Source: Chthonomonas sp. UBA1950
GTDB lineage: Bacteria; Armatimonadota; Fimbriimonadia; Fimbriimonadales; Fimbriimonadaceae
DNA: 64,000 nt
NCBI GenBank assembly: GCA_002336105.1
Contig: DDEQ01000044.1
Span: forward strand, 120,201-184,200
Direction: 5' to 3'
The notes beneath the pieces are model-generated. The model was not told the origin of the DNA. It searched no databases and worked only from the letters and a program-made list of their open reading frames with translations. A program made the translations under genes and the position numbers. Positions 46,872 through 55,672 of the stretch are shown piece by piece (the first letter of the stretch is position 1; each line of letters starts with the position of its first letter).

Positions 46872-47963
46872 ATGGTAACGTTGCCAACCCTATTTATAGC
46901 CACGCTTGCGTTTGCTCAAGCGCCTCTTGGTCCTGTGGTTCACGCCGATAAATCCGTGACTTTTCGGTTGGCGATGCCAAATGCGAAGAGGGTCGACTTG
47001 AGCGTCGAGGGAATGAAGACGGTTTCGATGCAGAGATCCGATGCCGGAGTATGGGAGTATACATCTGGTTCATTACGCCCTGATATCTACGGATATTCGT
47101 TTAGCGTGGACGGTACGACTGTTCTAGATCCTAACAACTCTGAAAGAAAGCCCAATTTGATTTGGCCTAGTAATGCTTTACTAGTGCCAGGAGATAAACC
47201 TGAACCTTGGGAGATCCAGCCAGTCAGTCATGGCACCCTACATCATCATTTTTATAAGTCAAAAGTGATCGGTGATGAACGTGACTACTTTGTCTATACA
47301 CCCGCTGGATATTCATCGCAAAGTGCAAAACTTCCTGTTCTGTATTTGTTACATGGCTATTCAGATACCGCAGTTGGCTGGACAGAGGTTGGTAAAGCCC
47401 ACGTAATCATGGATAATCTGATTGCAGAGAAGAAGATTAAGCCAATGATCGTTGTGATGACTCTTGGATATGGAGTCTCTGATTTTGGAAAACCGGGTGG
47501 GAGAGCCTTCGGTGATATTAACCTTCTGAGGAAGAACTATAGTCAATATAGTGACGCACTATTGCAGGAAGTCATCCCTGCAATTGAGAAAGACTATCGT
47601 GTCATTGCTAAGCGAGAAAGCAGAGCGATAGCAGGATTATCAATGGGTGGAGCGGAGTCACTGTATGTCGGACTTAACCATCTCGACACCTTCGGTTACA
47701 TCGGTGCTTTTAGTGCTGCCGGTTTGCCTTCGCAGGATCCGATGGAGTCACTCAAAGGATTTACGCCAGAAAAGGGCAAGAAGTTGAAGGTGATGTGGAT
47801 GGCTTGTGGAACCGAAGACGGCCTAATCGGGTTTCAGCGTGGTTTTTCGAAATGGCTGAAGAACCAAGGCGTGGATGTAAAAACGAAGGAGACCCCGGGA
47901 GGACACATTTGGCCACTTTGGCGGCGCTATTTGGTCGAATACAGTGGGATGCTTTTTAAGTAG
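46872..47963 (+). CDS. Exported esterase with N-terminal Ig-like domain (CE1/feruloyl esterase-like)
   Basis: The 363-residue protein has a signal peptide (LPTLFIATLAFAQ), an N-terminal E-set/CBM48-like domain of about 80 residues (VTFRLAMPNAKRVDLSVEG, GYSFSVDG), and an alpha/beta hydrolase of the esterase D/CE1 type: HYDYFVYTP-like strand, LLHGYSDTAVGW, catalytic Ser in AGLSMGGAES near residue 257, Asp in CGTEDGLIG near residue 315 and His in GGHIWPLW near residue 345. Such enzymes remove feruloyl or acetyl groups from plant hemicellulose. The last 8 bases overlap the convergent gene. Confidence 0.87.
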   Translation: MVTLPTLFIATLAFAQAPLGPVVHADKSVTFRLAMPNAKRVDLSVEGMKTVSMQRSDAGVWEYTSGSLRPDIYGYSFSVDGTTVLDPNNSERKPNLIWPSNALLVPGDKPEPWEIQPVSHGTLHHHFYKSKVIGDERDYFVYTPAGYSSQSAKLPVLYLLHGYSDTAVGWTEVGKAHVIMDNLIAEKKIKPMIVVMTLGYGVSDFGKPGGRAFGDINLLRKNYSQYSDALLQEVIPAIEKDYRVIAKRESRAIAGLSMGGAESLYVGLNHLDTFGYIGAFSAAGLPSQDPMESLKGFTPEKGKKLKVMWMACGTEDGLIGFQRGFSKWLKNQGVDVKTKETPGGHIWPLWRRYLVEYSGMLFK

Positions 47964-48474
47964 CTTCGGTATCTACAAGGGCGCGAGCCCGCGCGTCCTT
48001 GTAGATCATCGCCATTCCGCCTGCCGACGTTAACAGTAGAAATCGCTCCCCGACCCCTAGGTTTGCCCCGCATAAAATGCAAGCCAATGTCCCGGCTGTA
48101 CAGTAGATCATGAGAGGGCCATCCCGATCGAGATAGGCGACTGTCCATAAAAACGACGAGATGTTTGCAGTTAGGCACACGAAAATCCCCAGGTGAAGCG
48201 AACTGTCTGGGTCGGTAGCCGCAATCAGCAGAAAATCGACGCTGAGCAGTCCGCACAAGGCTGTACCGTAACCAGCCGTCACCCGGTGGAGCTTTTTGCC
48301 TGCAAGCAGGAGAGCTGAAATGAGCAGGATGAGACCGATGATAGTAGGGAACTCAAATCGAGCGAGAGCGTTGCTAATCGGTTCAAATCTGCCTTGAACT
48401 GACGGCAGGAGGAGTAGCGTACAACCAACTCCTCCCAAAATCTCCACAAATCGGCTCACTATCGACCGACGCAT
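47956..48474 (-). CDS. Integral membrane protein of unknown function
   Basis: The 172-residue product has about five hydrophobic segments (for example FPTIIGLILLISALLLAG and LHLGIFVCLTANISSFLWTVAYL) and a short cytoplasmic tail. I recognise no family. It lies 25 bases downstream of the rhodanese-like gene on the same strand and may be coexpressed; it overlaps the end of the convergent esterase gene. Confidence 0.6.
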   Translation of the reverse strand: MRRSIVSRFVEILGGVGCTLLLLPSVQGRFEPISNALARFEFPTIIGLILLISALLLAGKKLHRVTAGYGTALCGLLSVDFLLIAATDPDSSLHLGIFVCLTANISSFLWTVAYLDRDGPLMIYCTAGTLACILCGANLGVGERFLLLTSAGGMAMIYKDARARALVDTEAT

Positions 48475-48499
48475 TCAGCTAAGTAAGATGTTCGAAGGC

Positions 48500-49018
48500 T
48501 TATGCGTTCCAAGGCATTTGTTTCAGGATGAGAGTCATCGGACAGATGCCAGTTGTTGCGTCAAGCATAAGCCCAAATGCAGGAAGTGCGGCAAGGTAAA
48601 TCCAGGAAGGGCTGACGAAATGGGAGAGCGCGAACGCAGCAATAATAAGGAGCGAAGCGACAAAATGCGTTTGTCGGTCAACGCCCCTACACGCTTTTGG
48701 GCTAGATTCTTTCACGACAGGGAAGCCCTGAGATATCCATCCTCCAGTTCCACCTGCCAGATTGAAAAGCGAATCGTAGCTGTTTTGGACTTTTCCGCAA
48801 GCGGTAGCTGACCGACCACCCGCCTGACAAACAACGACGACCCTGTCTGACTTCTGAACATTTGGAAAACTGGATCCGACTGTGGACAGAGGGATGTTGA
48901 CGGCATTTGCAATGTGCCCTCTTGCGTATTCGTCCGGGTTCCGCACGTCGATAATCTTCAAATCTTCGCCAGCCTGAATCATCTTTTGCAGATCGCTAGG
49001 CGTGATGTCTTTGTGCAT
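48500..49018 (-). CDS. Rhodanese-domain membrane protein (YgaP-like)
   Basis: Residues 1-100 form a rhodanese domain: DLKIIDVRNPDEYARGHI near residue 22 and the active-site loop VVVCQAGGRS with the sulfur-carrying Cys near residue 64. The C-terminal 65 residues are a DUF2892-like double membrane segment (LLIIAAFALSHFVSPSWIYLAALPAFGLML and TTGICPM). This is the E. coli YgaP layout, a membrane-bound sulfurtransferase. It probably handles persulfide at the inner membrane; donor and acceptor are unknown. Confidence 0.9.
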   Translation of the reverse strand: MHKDITPSDLQKMIQAGEDLKIIDVRNPDEYARGHIANAVNIPLSTVGSSFPNVQKSDRVVVVCQAGGRSATACGKVQNSYDSLFNLAGGTGGWISQGFPVVKESSPKACRGVDRQTHFVASLLIIAAFALSHFVSPSWIYLAALPAFGLMLDATTGICPMTLILKQMPWNA

Positions 49019-49108
49019 ACCTAATAAGAGGAGGGAATAGTCGGAAAGGATTCGTCAATATTTCAACCTGAGATTGAGATATAGATAAATAATGCGGATA
49101 CCTAACTA

Positions 49109-50428
49109 TTAAGAAGAAACAGTGATCCTAAATTTGGCGTGACCAAACACGACTTCATCGTTAGGAACAACCGCATGAGCCCCAGTGATGGGGTGACCAT
49201 TGACGTATGTCCCATTTGTGCTATTGAGATCGGTGATATCGACCGTCGTCGCACCGACGTTAACAGTGGCATGATGTCTTGACACCGATGGTTGGCTAGC
49301 GAGAGCAATTTCATTTGATGCATCTCTTCCCACCTGATAGACACCTGGAGGAAGGTGAAACGTAGATCCGTCCTCTCCGATCAGTACAATGTGGCATACG
49401 GCGACTTGGGTTTGAATTGGTATCGGAGCATATTGTTGAGGCAGACGTCTCCTACCTTTTTGAGATGAAAACTCTAAGGTGGACGGACCAATATTGAGCT
49501 GGTCTCCAGGACTGAGCAGAGCTTCTTGAACTTCGACTCCGTTTAAGTATAGCGGTGCAAACGCTTCAATATGAAAACCATCTGGTTTCCTTACGATCTG
49601 TGCGTGAACGGGTTCGACACCAGTCTGTCCTCGGATTGGGATATGGTTTCCCTCGGCAGATCCAATTCTCATGACAGTGTAGTCAAGCGCCCAGTCGAGA
49701 TACTCGTTACGACCGAGAATGAGTCTGATTGAGCCAGTCCTAATGAAAGCATCTGCAACTGCATAGACAAAGGCCAGTGTGATTCCTATCGCAATCGCCT
49801 GGGTCCGCCATGTGGGAAGACCCATTATCAGAGTCGGCTTCATCCCTTGCATAAGTAAGCTACCCAGTCGATGTGTTTCGCCTCCGGTCAGTCCGCCAAT
49901 CGTGCCTAATACGCTCCCGACCGACTGGGCGAAAAAGGCAGCGAAGAAGCCGATGATGGAGGCTACCAGTGCTCGTTTTGCTCGCTGACCAGTCGGTCCA
50001 AGCACAAGGAAGAGCGTGACGCTGAAACCCGTAGGTACCAACAGGCACCAAGCGAAAATCGCAACAAAATTACTTAAAATGGAAATCTTGTAACCGAGAG
50101 TGATGCCGATCAGGTCTGAGGATGTGTCGGTGGCGAAGTTAATCACTGCGCCGACGATAGCTGCGAAAACCGTGGTTATCAGTACACGCCATAGTGGCCT
50201 TCTGCCATATGTAAACCCAAAGGCGAGGAAGGAAGATAACAACGCCCCGGTAGCAAGTCGATTTACAGCTCCCCATTCGGTGCCGTACGTGTACATCGAT
50301 GTTGGGTCAGAAGGGTCTAGGACTCGCTCTGCAAGGGACTTTTCGTATGGAGCGGAAATCGCAAAAGCAAGGATAGCTGCTAAGGCACCAAGAATCGGAA
50401 GTATGATGATTCGGTAACGGGCCCACAT
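49109..50428 (-). CDS. Multi-pass membrane protein with two C-terminal FHA domains
   Basis: I chose the ATG at 50428 (MWARYRIIILP), because the longer frame adds a Cys-rich leader. About 240 residues carry seven or so membrane helices. The last 200 residues hold two FHA modules: a degenerate one (VMRIGSAEGNHIPIRG, VEPVHAQIVRKPDG, LYLNGVEV) and a canonical one (VGRDASNEIAL, SVSRHHATV, NSTNGTYVNG), whose Arg, Ser and Asn-Gly residues bind phosphothreonine. The protein could recruit a Thr-phosphorylated partner to the membrane; no Ser/Thr kinase is in the window. Confidence 0.85.
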   Translation of the reverse strand: MWARYRIIILPILGALAAILAFAISAPYEKSLAERVLDPSDPTSMYTYGTEWGAVNRLATGALLSSFLAFGFTYGRRPLWRVLITTVFAAIVGAVINFATDTSSDLIGITLGYKISILSNFVAIFAWCLLVPTGFSVTLFLVLGPTGQRAKRALVASIIGFFAAFFAQSVGSVLGTIGGLTGGETHRLGSLLMQGMKPTLIMGLPTWRTQAIAIGITLAFVYAVADAFIRTGSIRLILGRNEYLDWALDYTVMRIGSAEGNHIPIRGQTGVEPVHAQIVRKPDGFHIEAFAPLYLNGVEVQEALLSPGDQLNIGPSTLEFSSQKGRRRLPQQYAPIPIQTQVAVCHIVLIGEDGSTFHLPPGVYQVGRDASNEIALASQPSVSRHHATVNVGATTVDITDLNSTNGTYVNGHPITGAHAVVPNDEVVFGHAKFRITVSS

Positions 50429-50468
50429 AACCTTGTTACAAGTGTGACGGAATATCTCTTTCAGAGGT

Positions 50469-50490
50469 TGCGCACAACATCTAGTGCGCA
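50469..50490. promoter_or_regulatory. Inverted repeat upstream of hsp20-lon, possible operator
   Basis: TGCGCAC at 50469-50475 and GTGCGCA at 50484-50490 are perfect inverted repeats 8 bases apart, 31 bases before the hsp20 start. The layout resembles heat-shock repressor sites (CIRCE, HAIR) but the sequence is neither. A TATAAG follows at about 50497 and may be a -10 box. Confidence 0.45.
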
Positions 50491-50520
50491 CGAGAATATA
50501 AGTTAAGTAGACTCAAAACT

Positions 50521-50970
50521 ATGCCGAAACGAGACATCGAAGAGTGGTTTTGGCACGTGGGAACCGACTTGCCGCGATCAGTCGATGACCTGGTGGGAAG
50601 ACCGCAGGTTGCAAGCGCCAAGTTTTGGGAGCCACGTGTTGACCTCATCGAGGAAGATGATCGACTTCTCCTCAAGGCCGAAATCGCTGGCGTCGCAGGA
50701 GATGATATTCAGTTACTGTATATCCCCGATCGTCACGCCATCATTATTAAGGGTTTTCGACCAGAATCTGACCTTTCAGATGGAAACAGAACGGGAATCC
50801 ACCAACTAGAAATATATTACGGCGACTTTCAGCGCGAGGTGAGTCTGCCCGACATCAGCATTGATGCGAGTCGAATACGCGCTCAATATCGCAACGGCAT
50901 TTTGATCGTATTGATACCAAAGCTAGATCAAATTGTCGTCACTAAAACTGTTACGTTTCACACACTCTAA
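50521..50970 (+). CDS. Hsp20 / alpha-crystallin small heat shock protein
   Basis: The 149-residue protein has an alpha-crystallin domain: FWEPRVDLIEEDDRLLLKAEIAGV near residue 38, the loop DRHAIIIKGFR, FQREVSLPDISIDASRIRAQYRNGILIVLIPK near residue 102-135, matching the conserved F-R-x-LP and A-x-x-x-NGvL signature. It holds unfolding proteins in an ATP-independent way. Its stop codon is followed directly by the lon ATG with no spacing, so the chaperone and the protease are expressed together. Confidence 0.93.
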   Translation: MPKRDIEEWFWHVGTDLPRSVDDLVGRPQVASAKFWEPRVDLIEEDDRLLLKAEIAGVAGDDIQLLYIPDRHAIIIKGFRPESDLSDGNRTGIHQLEIYYGDFQREVSLPDISIDASRIRAQYRNGILIVLIPKLDQIVVTKTVTFHTL

Positions 50971-53412
50971 ATGCCCGAAGTAAAACTGCCCATCGTGGAC
51001 GAAGAGTCACATGACCAGGAACCTCTAGATATAGAGGCCACTCATGGCGACATCTTGGAAGGATCAGAAGAGGAACCGAAGCCAGACGTTCCCGAGATCC
51101 TGAACATCTTGCCGTTGCGGGATAGCGTGATTTTCCCCATGTTGATTGCTCCTTTGAGCATTTCTAGGGAGTCCGGTGTCCAACTCATTGATGAATCGAT
51201 TGTTGGCAACAACCGTCTCATCGGTGTTGTCGCCCAGAAACGCCCTCAGGAAGAGAACCCTGGGTTTGACGACGTTTACGAGTATGGATGTGCGGTCATC
51301 ATCCGCACCTTGGTCAAAATGCCGGACGCGGTTCGGTTAATCGTTCAAGGTGTGAGCCGGTTCCGCATTGTCGAGAGACTTCAAGAGCAACCTTACCTAA
51401 AGGCACGAATTGAGGTCATTGATGAGCCAGAACAGAATCCCGAACGTGCTGAAGAACTAGAAGCTCTTCGCCGATCAGTCGCGGCGCTTTTTGATCAGGC
51501 AATCCGACTTTCGCCAAATCTTCCAGATGAGCTTCGGTCGTTGACCCAATCCGTTCAAGAAACGAATGTGATGGCAGACCTTGTTGCCGCGCACATGACG
51601 CTGCCGGTCGAAGGGAAGCAGGAGGTTTTGCAGACCGTTGACATCGAACCTAGGCTTCGAGGGTTACTGGAACTTTTGAGCAAGGAAGTTCGCGTACTTG
51701 AACTCACCAGTAAGGTTCAAAACGAGGTCAATACAGAACTCAGCAAAACGCAGCGAGATTACTATTTACGTGAGCAACTCAAGGCGATTCAGAGAGAGCT
51801 AGGAGAGGCCGATGATCGAGGCGAAGAACTGGATGAGCTTCGGACCAAGATCGACGAGGCAAACCTGCCGGAAGTTGCTCTGAAGGAAGTGAACCGTGAG
51901 TACGACCGACTACGTCGGATGAATCCTGGTGCCCCTGAGTACACTGTCGCGAGAACCTACGTCGATTGGATGGTTTCGATGCCGTGGAATACCTCCACAA
52001 CTGATAACCTTGATTTAAAGCACGCCCAGGAAGTTCTAGATACCGACCACTACGGTTTGGCAAAGATCAAGGACCGAATCATCGAGTTTCTTGCGGTCAG
52101 AAAAGTCAAGACTGATGGCCCAGTGAGACAGCCAATCCTTTGTTTTGCTGGACCGCCCGGAGTGGGTAAGACGTCTCTTGGTCGAAGCATCGCCAACGCG
52201 ATGGGGCGTAAATATAGTCGTATTAGCCTTGGCGGTATGAGAGACGAGGCGGAAATTCGTGGCCATCGACGAACCTATATTGGTGCATTGCCTGGTCAGA
52301 TAATTCAGGCCCTACGGCGAGTTGAATCCGATAATCCTGTCATCGTTTTGGATGAAATTGATAAGCTTGGAAACGATTTCCGTGGTGATCCATCTTCAGC
52401 ATTACTTGAGGTCCTAGACCCTGAACAGAACGCCACATTTCGAGATCACTACCTGGACGTTCCTTTTGATCTTTCCAAGGTTTTCTTTATCACGACGGCA
52501 AACCGACTAGATACCATCCCGGCTGCCCTTCGTGACCGTATGGAGATCATCGAACTAGGCGGCTATACCGAAGAAGAGAAGATTGAAATCGCGGAGAGAC
52601 ACCTTGTTCCTAAGCAGCGCACTGAGCATGGCCTCAAATCTTCGAACATCACTTTCAAACGGGATGCCGTCCAAAAGGTGGTTCGCCACTATACGCGAGA
52701 GTCTGGCGTTCGTAACCTTGAGCGAGAAATCGGTTCGGTGATTCGAAAGGTGACTAGAATGTTTGCCGAAGGGCACACCAAGCGAGTTACAGTAGGTGCG
52801 AAATTTATTGAGTCTGCGCTTGGAGCACCAAGATTCCTACACGACGAAGTCGCGGAAAGAGAACTGAACCCGGGCACTGCGGTCGGTCTTGCATGGACTC
52901 CCGTCGGTGGGGATGTCTTGTTTATCGAGTCAACAAAGATGCCTGGCCAAAAAGGGCTCATCGTGACAGGACAACTCGGCGACGTGATGAAGGAGTCCGT
53001 TACAGCGGCGCTAAGTTATATTCGCAGTCATGCCACTGACCTCAAAATTCCAATGGAAGTGTTCGAGAAAAACGAGATTCATGTCCACGTACCGGCTGGC
53101 GCGGTCCCTAAAGATGGCCCGAGCGCTGGCGTCACAATGTTGTCTGCTCTGACTTCTTTGCTCACCGGGCGCCGTATTAAGCAACGGCTCGCCATGACGG
53201 GGGAAATCACTTTGAGCGGAAACGTTCTGCCGGTGGGAGGAATCAAGGAAAAGGTTCTAGCAGCTCATCGTGCCGGGGTTCAAACTCTGATTCTGCCTGA
53301 ACAAAACGAAAAGGATTATAAAGAAGACGTCCCGCCCGAGATTCGTTCTCAGCTGACAGCGCACTTTGTCAACAAAGCCGACCAAGTGCTAAAGATTGCA
53401 CTTGATCGGTAA
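50971..53412 (+). CDS. lon: ATP-dependent protease Lon (LonA)
   Basis: Lon unfolds and degrades damaged and regulatory proteins. The 813-residue protein has an N-terminal substrate-binding domain (LNILPLRDSVIFPMLIAPL) and long coiled helices, the AAA+ module with Walker A GPPGVGKTS near residue 394, Walker B VIVLDEIDKLG, sensor residues in TTANRLDTIP, and a C-terminal peptidase with the Ser-Lys dyad: Ser in KDGPSAGVTM near residue 718 and Lys in VGGIKEKVLAAHRAG near residue 760. Length fits LonA. A hairpin at 53421-53451 follows. Confidence 0.98.
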   Translation: MPEVKLPIVDEESHDQEPLDIEATHGDILEGSEEEPKPDVPEILNILPLRDSVIFPMLIAPLSISRESGVQLIDESIVGNNRLIGVVAQKRPQEENPGFDDVYEYGCAVIIRTLVKMPDAVRLIVQGVSRFRIVERLQEQPYLKARIEVIDEPEQNPERAEELEALRRSVAALFDQAIRLSPNLPDELRSLTQSVQETNVMADLVAAHMTLPVEGKQEVLQTVDIEPRLRGLLELLSKEVRVLELTSKVQNEVNTELSKTQRDYYLREQLKAIQRELGEADDRGEELDELRTKIDEANLPEVALKEVNREYDRLRRMNPGAPEYTVARTYVDWMVSMPWNTSTTDNLDLKHAQEVLDTDHYGLAKIKDRIIEFLAVRKVKTDGPVRQPILCFAGPPGVGKTSLGRSIANAMGRKYSRISLGGMRDEAEIRGHRRTYIGALPGQIIQALRRVESDNPVIVLDEIDKLGNDFRGDPSSALLEVLDPEQNATFRDHYLDVPFDLSKVFFITTANRLDTIPAALRDRMEIIELGGYTEEEKIEIAERHLVPKQRTEHGLKSSNITFKRDAVQKVVRHYTRESGVRNLEREIGSVIRKVTRMFAEGHTKRVTVGAKFIESALGAPRFLHDEVAERELNPGTAVGLAWTPVGGDVLFIESTKMPGQKGLIVTGQLGDVMKESVTAALSYIRSHATDLKIPMEVFEKNEIHVHVPAGAVPKDGPSAGVTMLSALTSLLTGRRIKQRLAMTGEITLSGNVLPVGGIKEKVLAAHRAGVQTLILPEQNEKDYKEDVPPEIRSQLTAHFVNKADQVLKIALDR

Positions 53413-53420
53413 AGAGTTTT

Positions 53421-53451
53421 AGTCACCTCAAGCAGCCAGCTTGAGGTGACT
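53421..53451. terminator. Bidirectional hairpin between lon and a chemoreceptor gene
   Basis: AGTCACCTCAAGC at 53421-53433 pairs perfectly with GCTTGAGGTGACT at 53439-53451 around AGCCA. It serves both convergent genes and includes the last codons and stop of the chemoreceptor (SHLKLAA-stop). Confidence 0.75.
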
Positions 53452-55374
53452 ATCTTTAGAATCCAGCTTGAACTGAGCCACGAGCTGGTCCATTTTTGAT
53501 GCCATCGAGTGCAGGTCCTCTGCCGAAGCGCTAATTTCTTGAGCAGTTGCACTAAGTTGTTGAGCACTTGCCGCGGATTCTTCGCTTGTGGAGGCAACCA
53601 TATCAATTGCGAGGGACACGCGATCTGCATTATCAACCATATCGTTAGCGCTTTGGAGGTTGTGAGATGCGGCTTTGATTACTTCGTTGAGAGACGTATT
53701 TGCTTCCGAAGCAAGCGCGTTCACTTGCTGAACACTCGATGAAACTTCTGATGTATTAGTCGAAATATTTTCAAGAAGTGTAGTCGCCTCGTTTCCGATA
53801 ACGGTACTTCGTTGAATGAGCGGGACAATCTCGTTCATCGATGCGATCGAGTCATCGACTGCTTTGCGAATATTGAGCGTGAGATCCGCAATCGCCTTCG
53901 TTTCGTTCGCTGATTGTTCGGCCAGCTTTCGGACTTCATCAGCAACAACGGCAAATCCACGACCATGTTCACCGGCCCTTGCTGCTTCGATAGCGGCATT
54001 CAGTGCGAGAAGATTCGTTTGCTCTGCGATGCCCTGAATGGTGTCCACGATATGTCCAATTTGATCGCCAATTTGACTGAGTTCTCGAACGCCCTCGCTA
54101 CTTCGGCCAAGAGACTCGGTTACGGTCTTGTTGGCTTTCGCAAGTTCATCCATCTTGGACTTTCCTGACTGCGCAGAATTTTCTGCCTCAATACTGAGTC
54201 GTTCGGTTGTTCCGATGATGGACACAACCTTGACCAAACTGCTCTGAGCAATCTGAGATTTATCTTGCTGCTCCGTAGCCAATTGAGATATCTTTCCAGA
54301 CGACTTCACCAAATTCGACATGACCGAAGAAGTTTCCATCGCCGTTGAGGCGAGTCGAGTGCTACCGGTTGCGATTTCTTGCCCAGCTTGTCCCGACTGC
54401 TCAGTGGCAGCGCTCAAGTTTGCGCTTGTTTCATTCACCGAGCGGGCTGATTCAAAAATGGTATTGGCAAGGCCAGAAAGCCTTATTCGTGCCTGGTTGT
54501 AGGCATCAATGCTCTCATTAAACGACGAAGATAATGTTTCATAGTCTTTCCCAATCTCGCCGAGATCGTCTTGACCCCACTTTAACATCGGTAAAGATGG
54601 CACCTCAACGGGAACCGTTAGGTCGTAGTTTGAGAGGGCTATGAGGCCATCCTTCAGCTTTTGGGCGTGTTCGTGAGTCATCTGCTCCATGCCCGCCGCC
54701 AAGGTGGTCAGGTGAGATCCTACATGCCGTCGTAAGTTTCTAACGACAAAGATGCCAAAAGCTGTCGCAACGAGGAAAATGATTCCGATCAAGTTTCTTG
54801 TTTCTGAGATCGATGCAAACAAACTCTTCGAATCTTTTTCGGATTGGCCCACGATGTAGGATGAGAACTCAGATATGGCAGGATCTACCTTCTCAGAGCC
54901 GATTTTCTTCAACGGGCCGTTAGCCGTGTCAATCGCTGCTGCCTCATCGGTCTTAACTAGCGAAGCCCATTTTGATAGTGATCCATCATATTCTGACCAT
55001 GCAGACTTTAATGAATTGACTAGTTTGACGTGTTCAGGTTGATTTGATAATGAAGCCAGAGCAGAGAGATTGTCTTTAACCTTCTCTTGGATTTTCGGAA
55101 GCTCAACCAAGTATCCGTTCACTTGTCCTTCGTTGGTTGCCAGCATGACTTGGTAGTGCAGGAAGCGCGCTGACCGAATTTCCTCACGCAAGTCTCCCAA
55201 AACAACAAGTGACTTTTGGGATTGATTTACCATTCGGTGAACTGCCGAGTCTGCTCTGCCCATTCCAAGTACGCCACCTATTCCGATGGCTAGGCTTGTG
55301 AGAATGGTGACTCCGAAGCAGAAAGCGATTCTTTGTGTTAGTTTTAGACTGTGAAACCGATCGGATAACGACAT
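53428..55374 (-). CDS. Methyl-accepting chemotaxis protein, 4-helix-bundle sensor type
   Basis: The 648-residue receptor has a first membrane helix near residues 13-33, a periplasmic helical bundle with RFLHYQVM near residue 68, a second membrane helix near residues 188-210, a HAMP-like region, and a complete signalling domain with NLSAATEQSGQAGQEIATGS and the tip AEQTNLLALNAAIEAARAGE. It ends HLKLAA. No prolines disturb the conserved helices, so it is the most normal receptor of the four. Its promoter should lie in the 300 bases to the right. Confidence 0.95.
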   Translation of the reverse strand: MSLSDRFHSLKLTQRIAFCFGVTILTSLAIGIGGVLGMGRADSAVHRMVNQSQKSLVVLGDLREEIRSARFLHYQVMLATNEGQVNGYLVELPKIQEKVKDNLSALASLSNQPEHVKLVNSLKSAWSEYDGSLSKWASLVKTDEAAAIDTANGPLKKIGSEKVDPAISEFSSYIVGQSEKDSKSLFASISETRNLIGIIFLVATAFGIFVVRNLRRHVGSHLTTLAAGMEQMTHEHAQKLKDGLIALSNYDLTVPVEVPSLPMLKWGQDDLGEIGKDYETLSSSFNESIDAYNQARIRLSGLANTIFESARSVNETSANLSAATEQSGQAGQEIATGSTRLASTAMETSSVMSNLVKSSGKISQLATEQQDKSQIAQSSLVKVVSIIGTTERLSIEAENSAQSGKSKMDELAKANKTVTESLGRSSEGVRELSQIGDQIGHIVDTIQGIAEQTNLLALNAAIEAARAGEHGRGFAVVADEVRKLAEQSANETKAIADLTLNIRKAVDDSIASMNEIVPLIQRSTVIGNEATTLLENISTNTSEVSSSVQQVNALASEANTSLNEVIKAASHNLQSANDMVDNADRVSLAIDMVASTSEESAASAQQLSATAQEISASAEDLHSMASKMDQLVAQFKLDSKDSHLKLAA

Positions 55375-55672
55375 AGATGGCCTGCTCTGCCCTTGAGGCG
55401 CACTATATAAATCGGTGTCTTGCCCATATAGTAATGATCAACTATTTGCTAAGAATCTGACTATTTTCAGTGTGTCGGTCTGTAGATTCAGCATATATTA
55501 GGTTCGCTAGTCTTCTATCAGCCGCTCCTCTTGAGCGGGGATTGAGACGGTTGTTCGACATAATTGCTTCCCATACACTTTCCTGGATCTTCCTGTTACT
55601 TCTTGACGATCAGGCTCGTCACATATAGAAGTAGAAGCTCGAGAACGGGCTACTGAACAGGAGACCAAACCG
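55375..55672. other. Divergent intergenic region
   Basis: About 300 bases between the chemoreceptor and the Gly-rich gene. I see no gene; a minus-strand frame covering 55507-55875 overlaps the Gly-rich gene and lacks features. The promoters of both genes should lie here. Confidence 0.4.
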
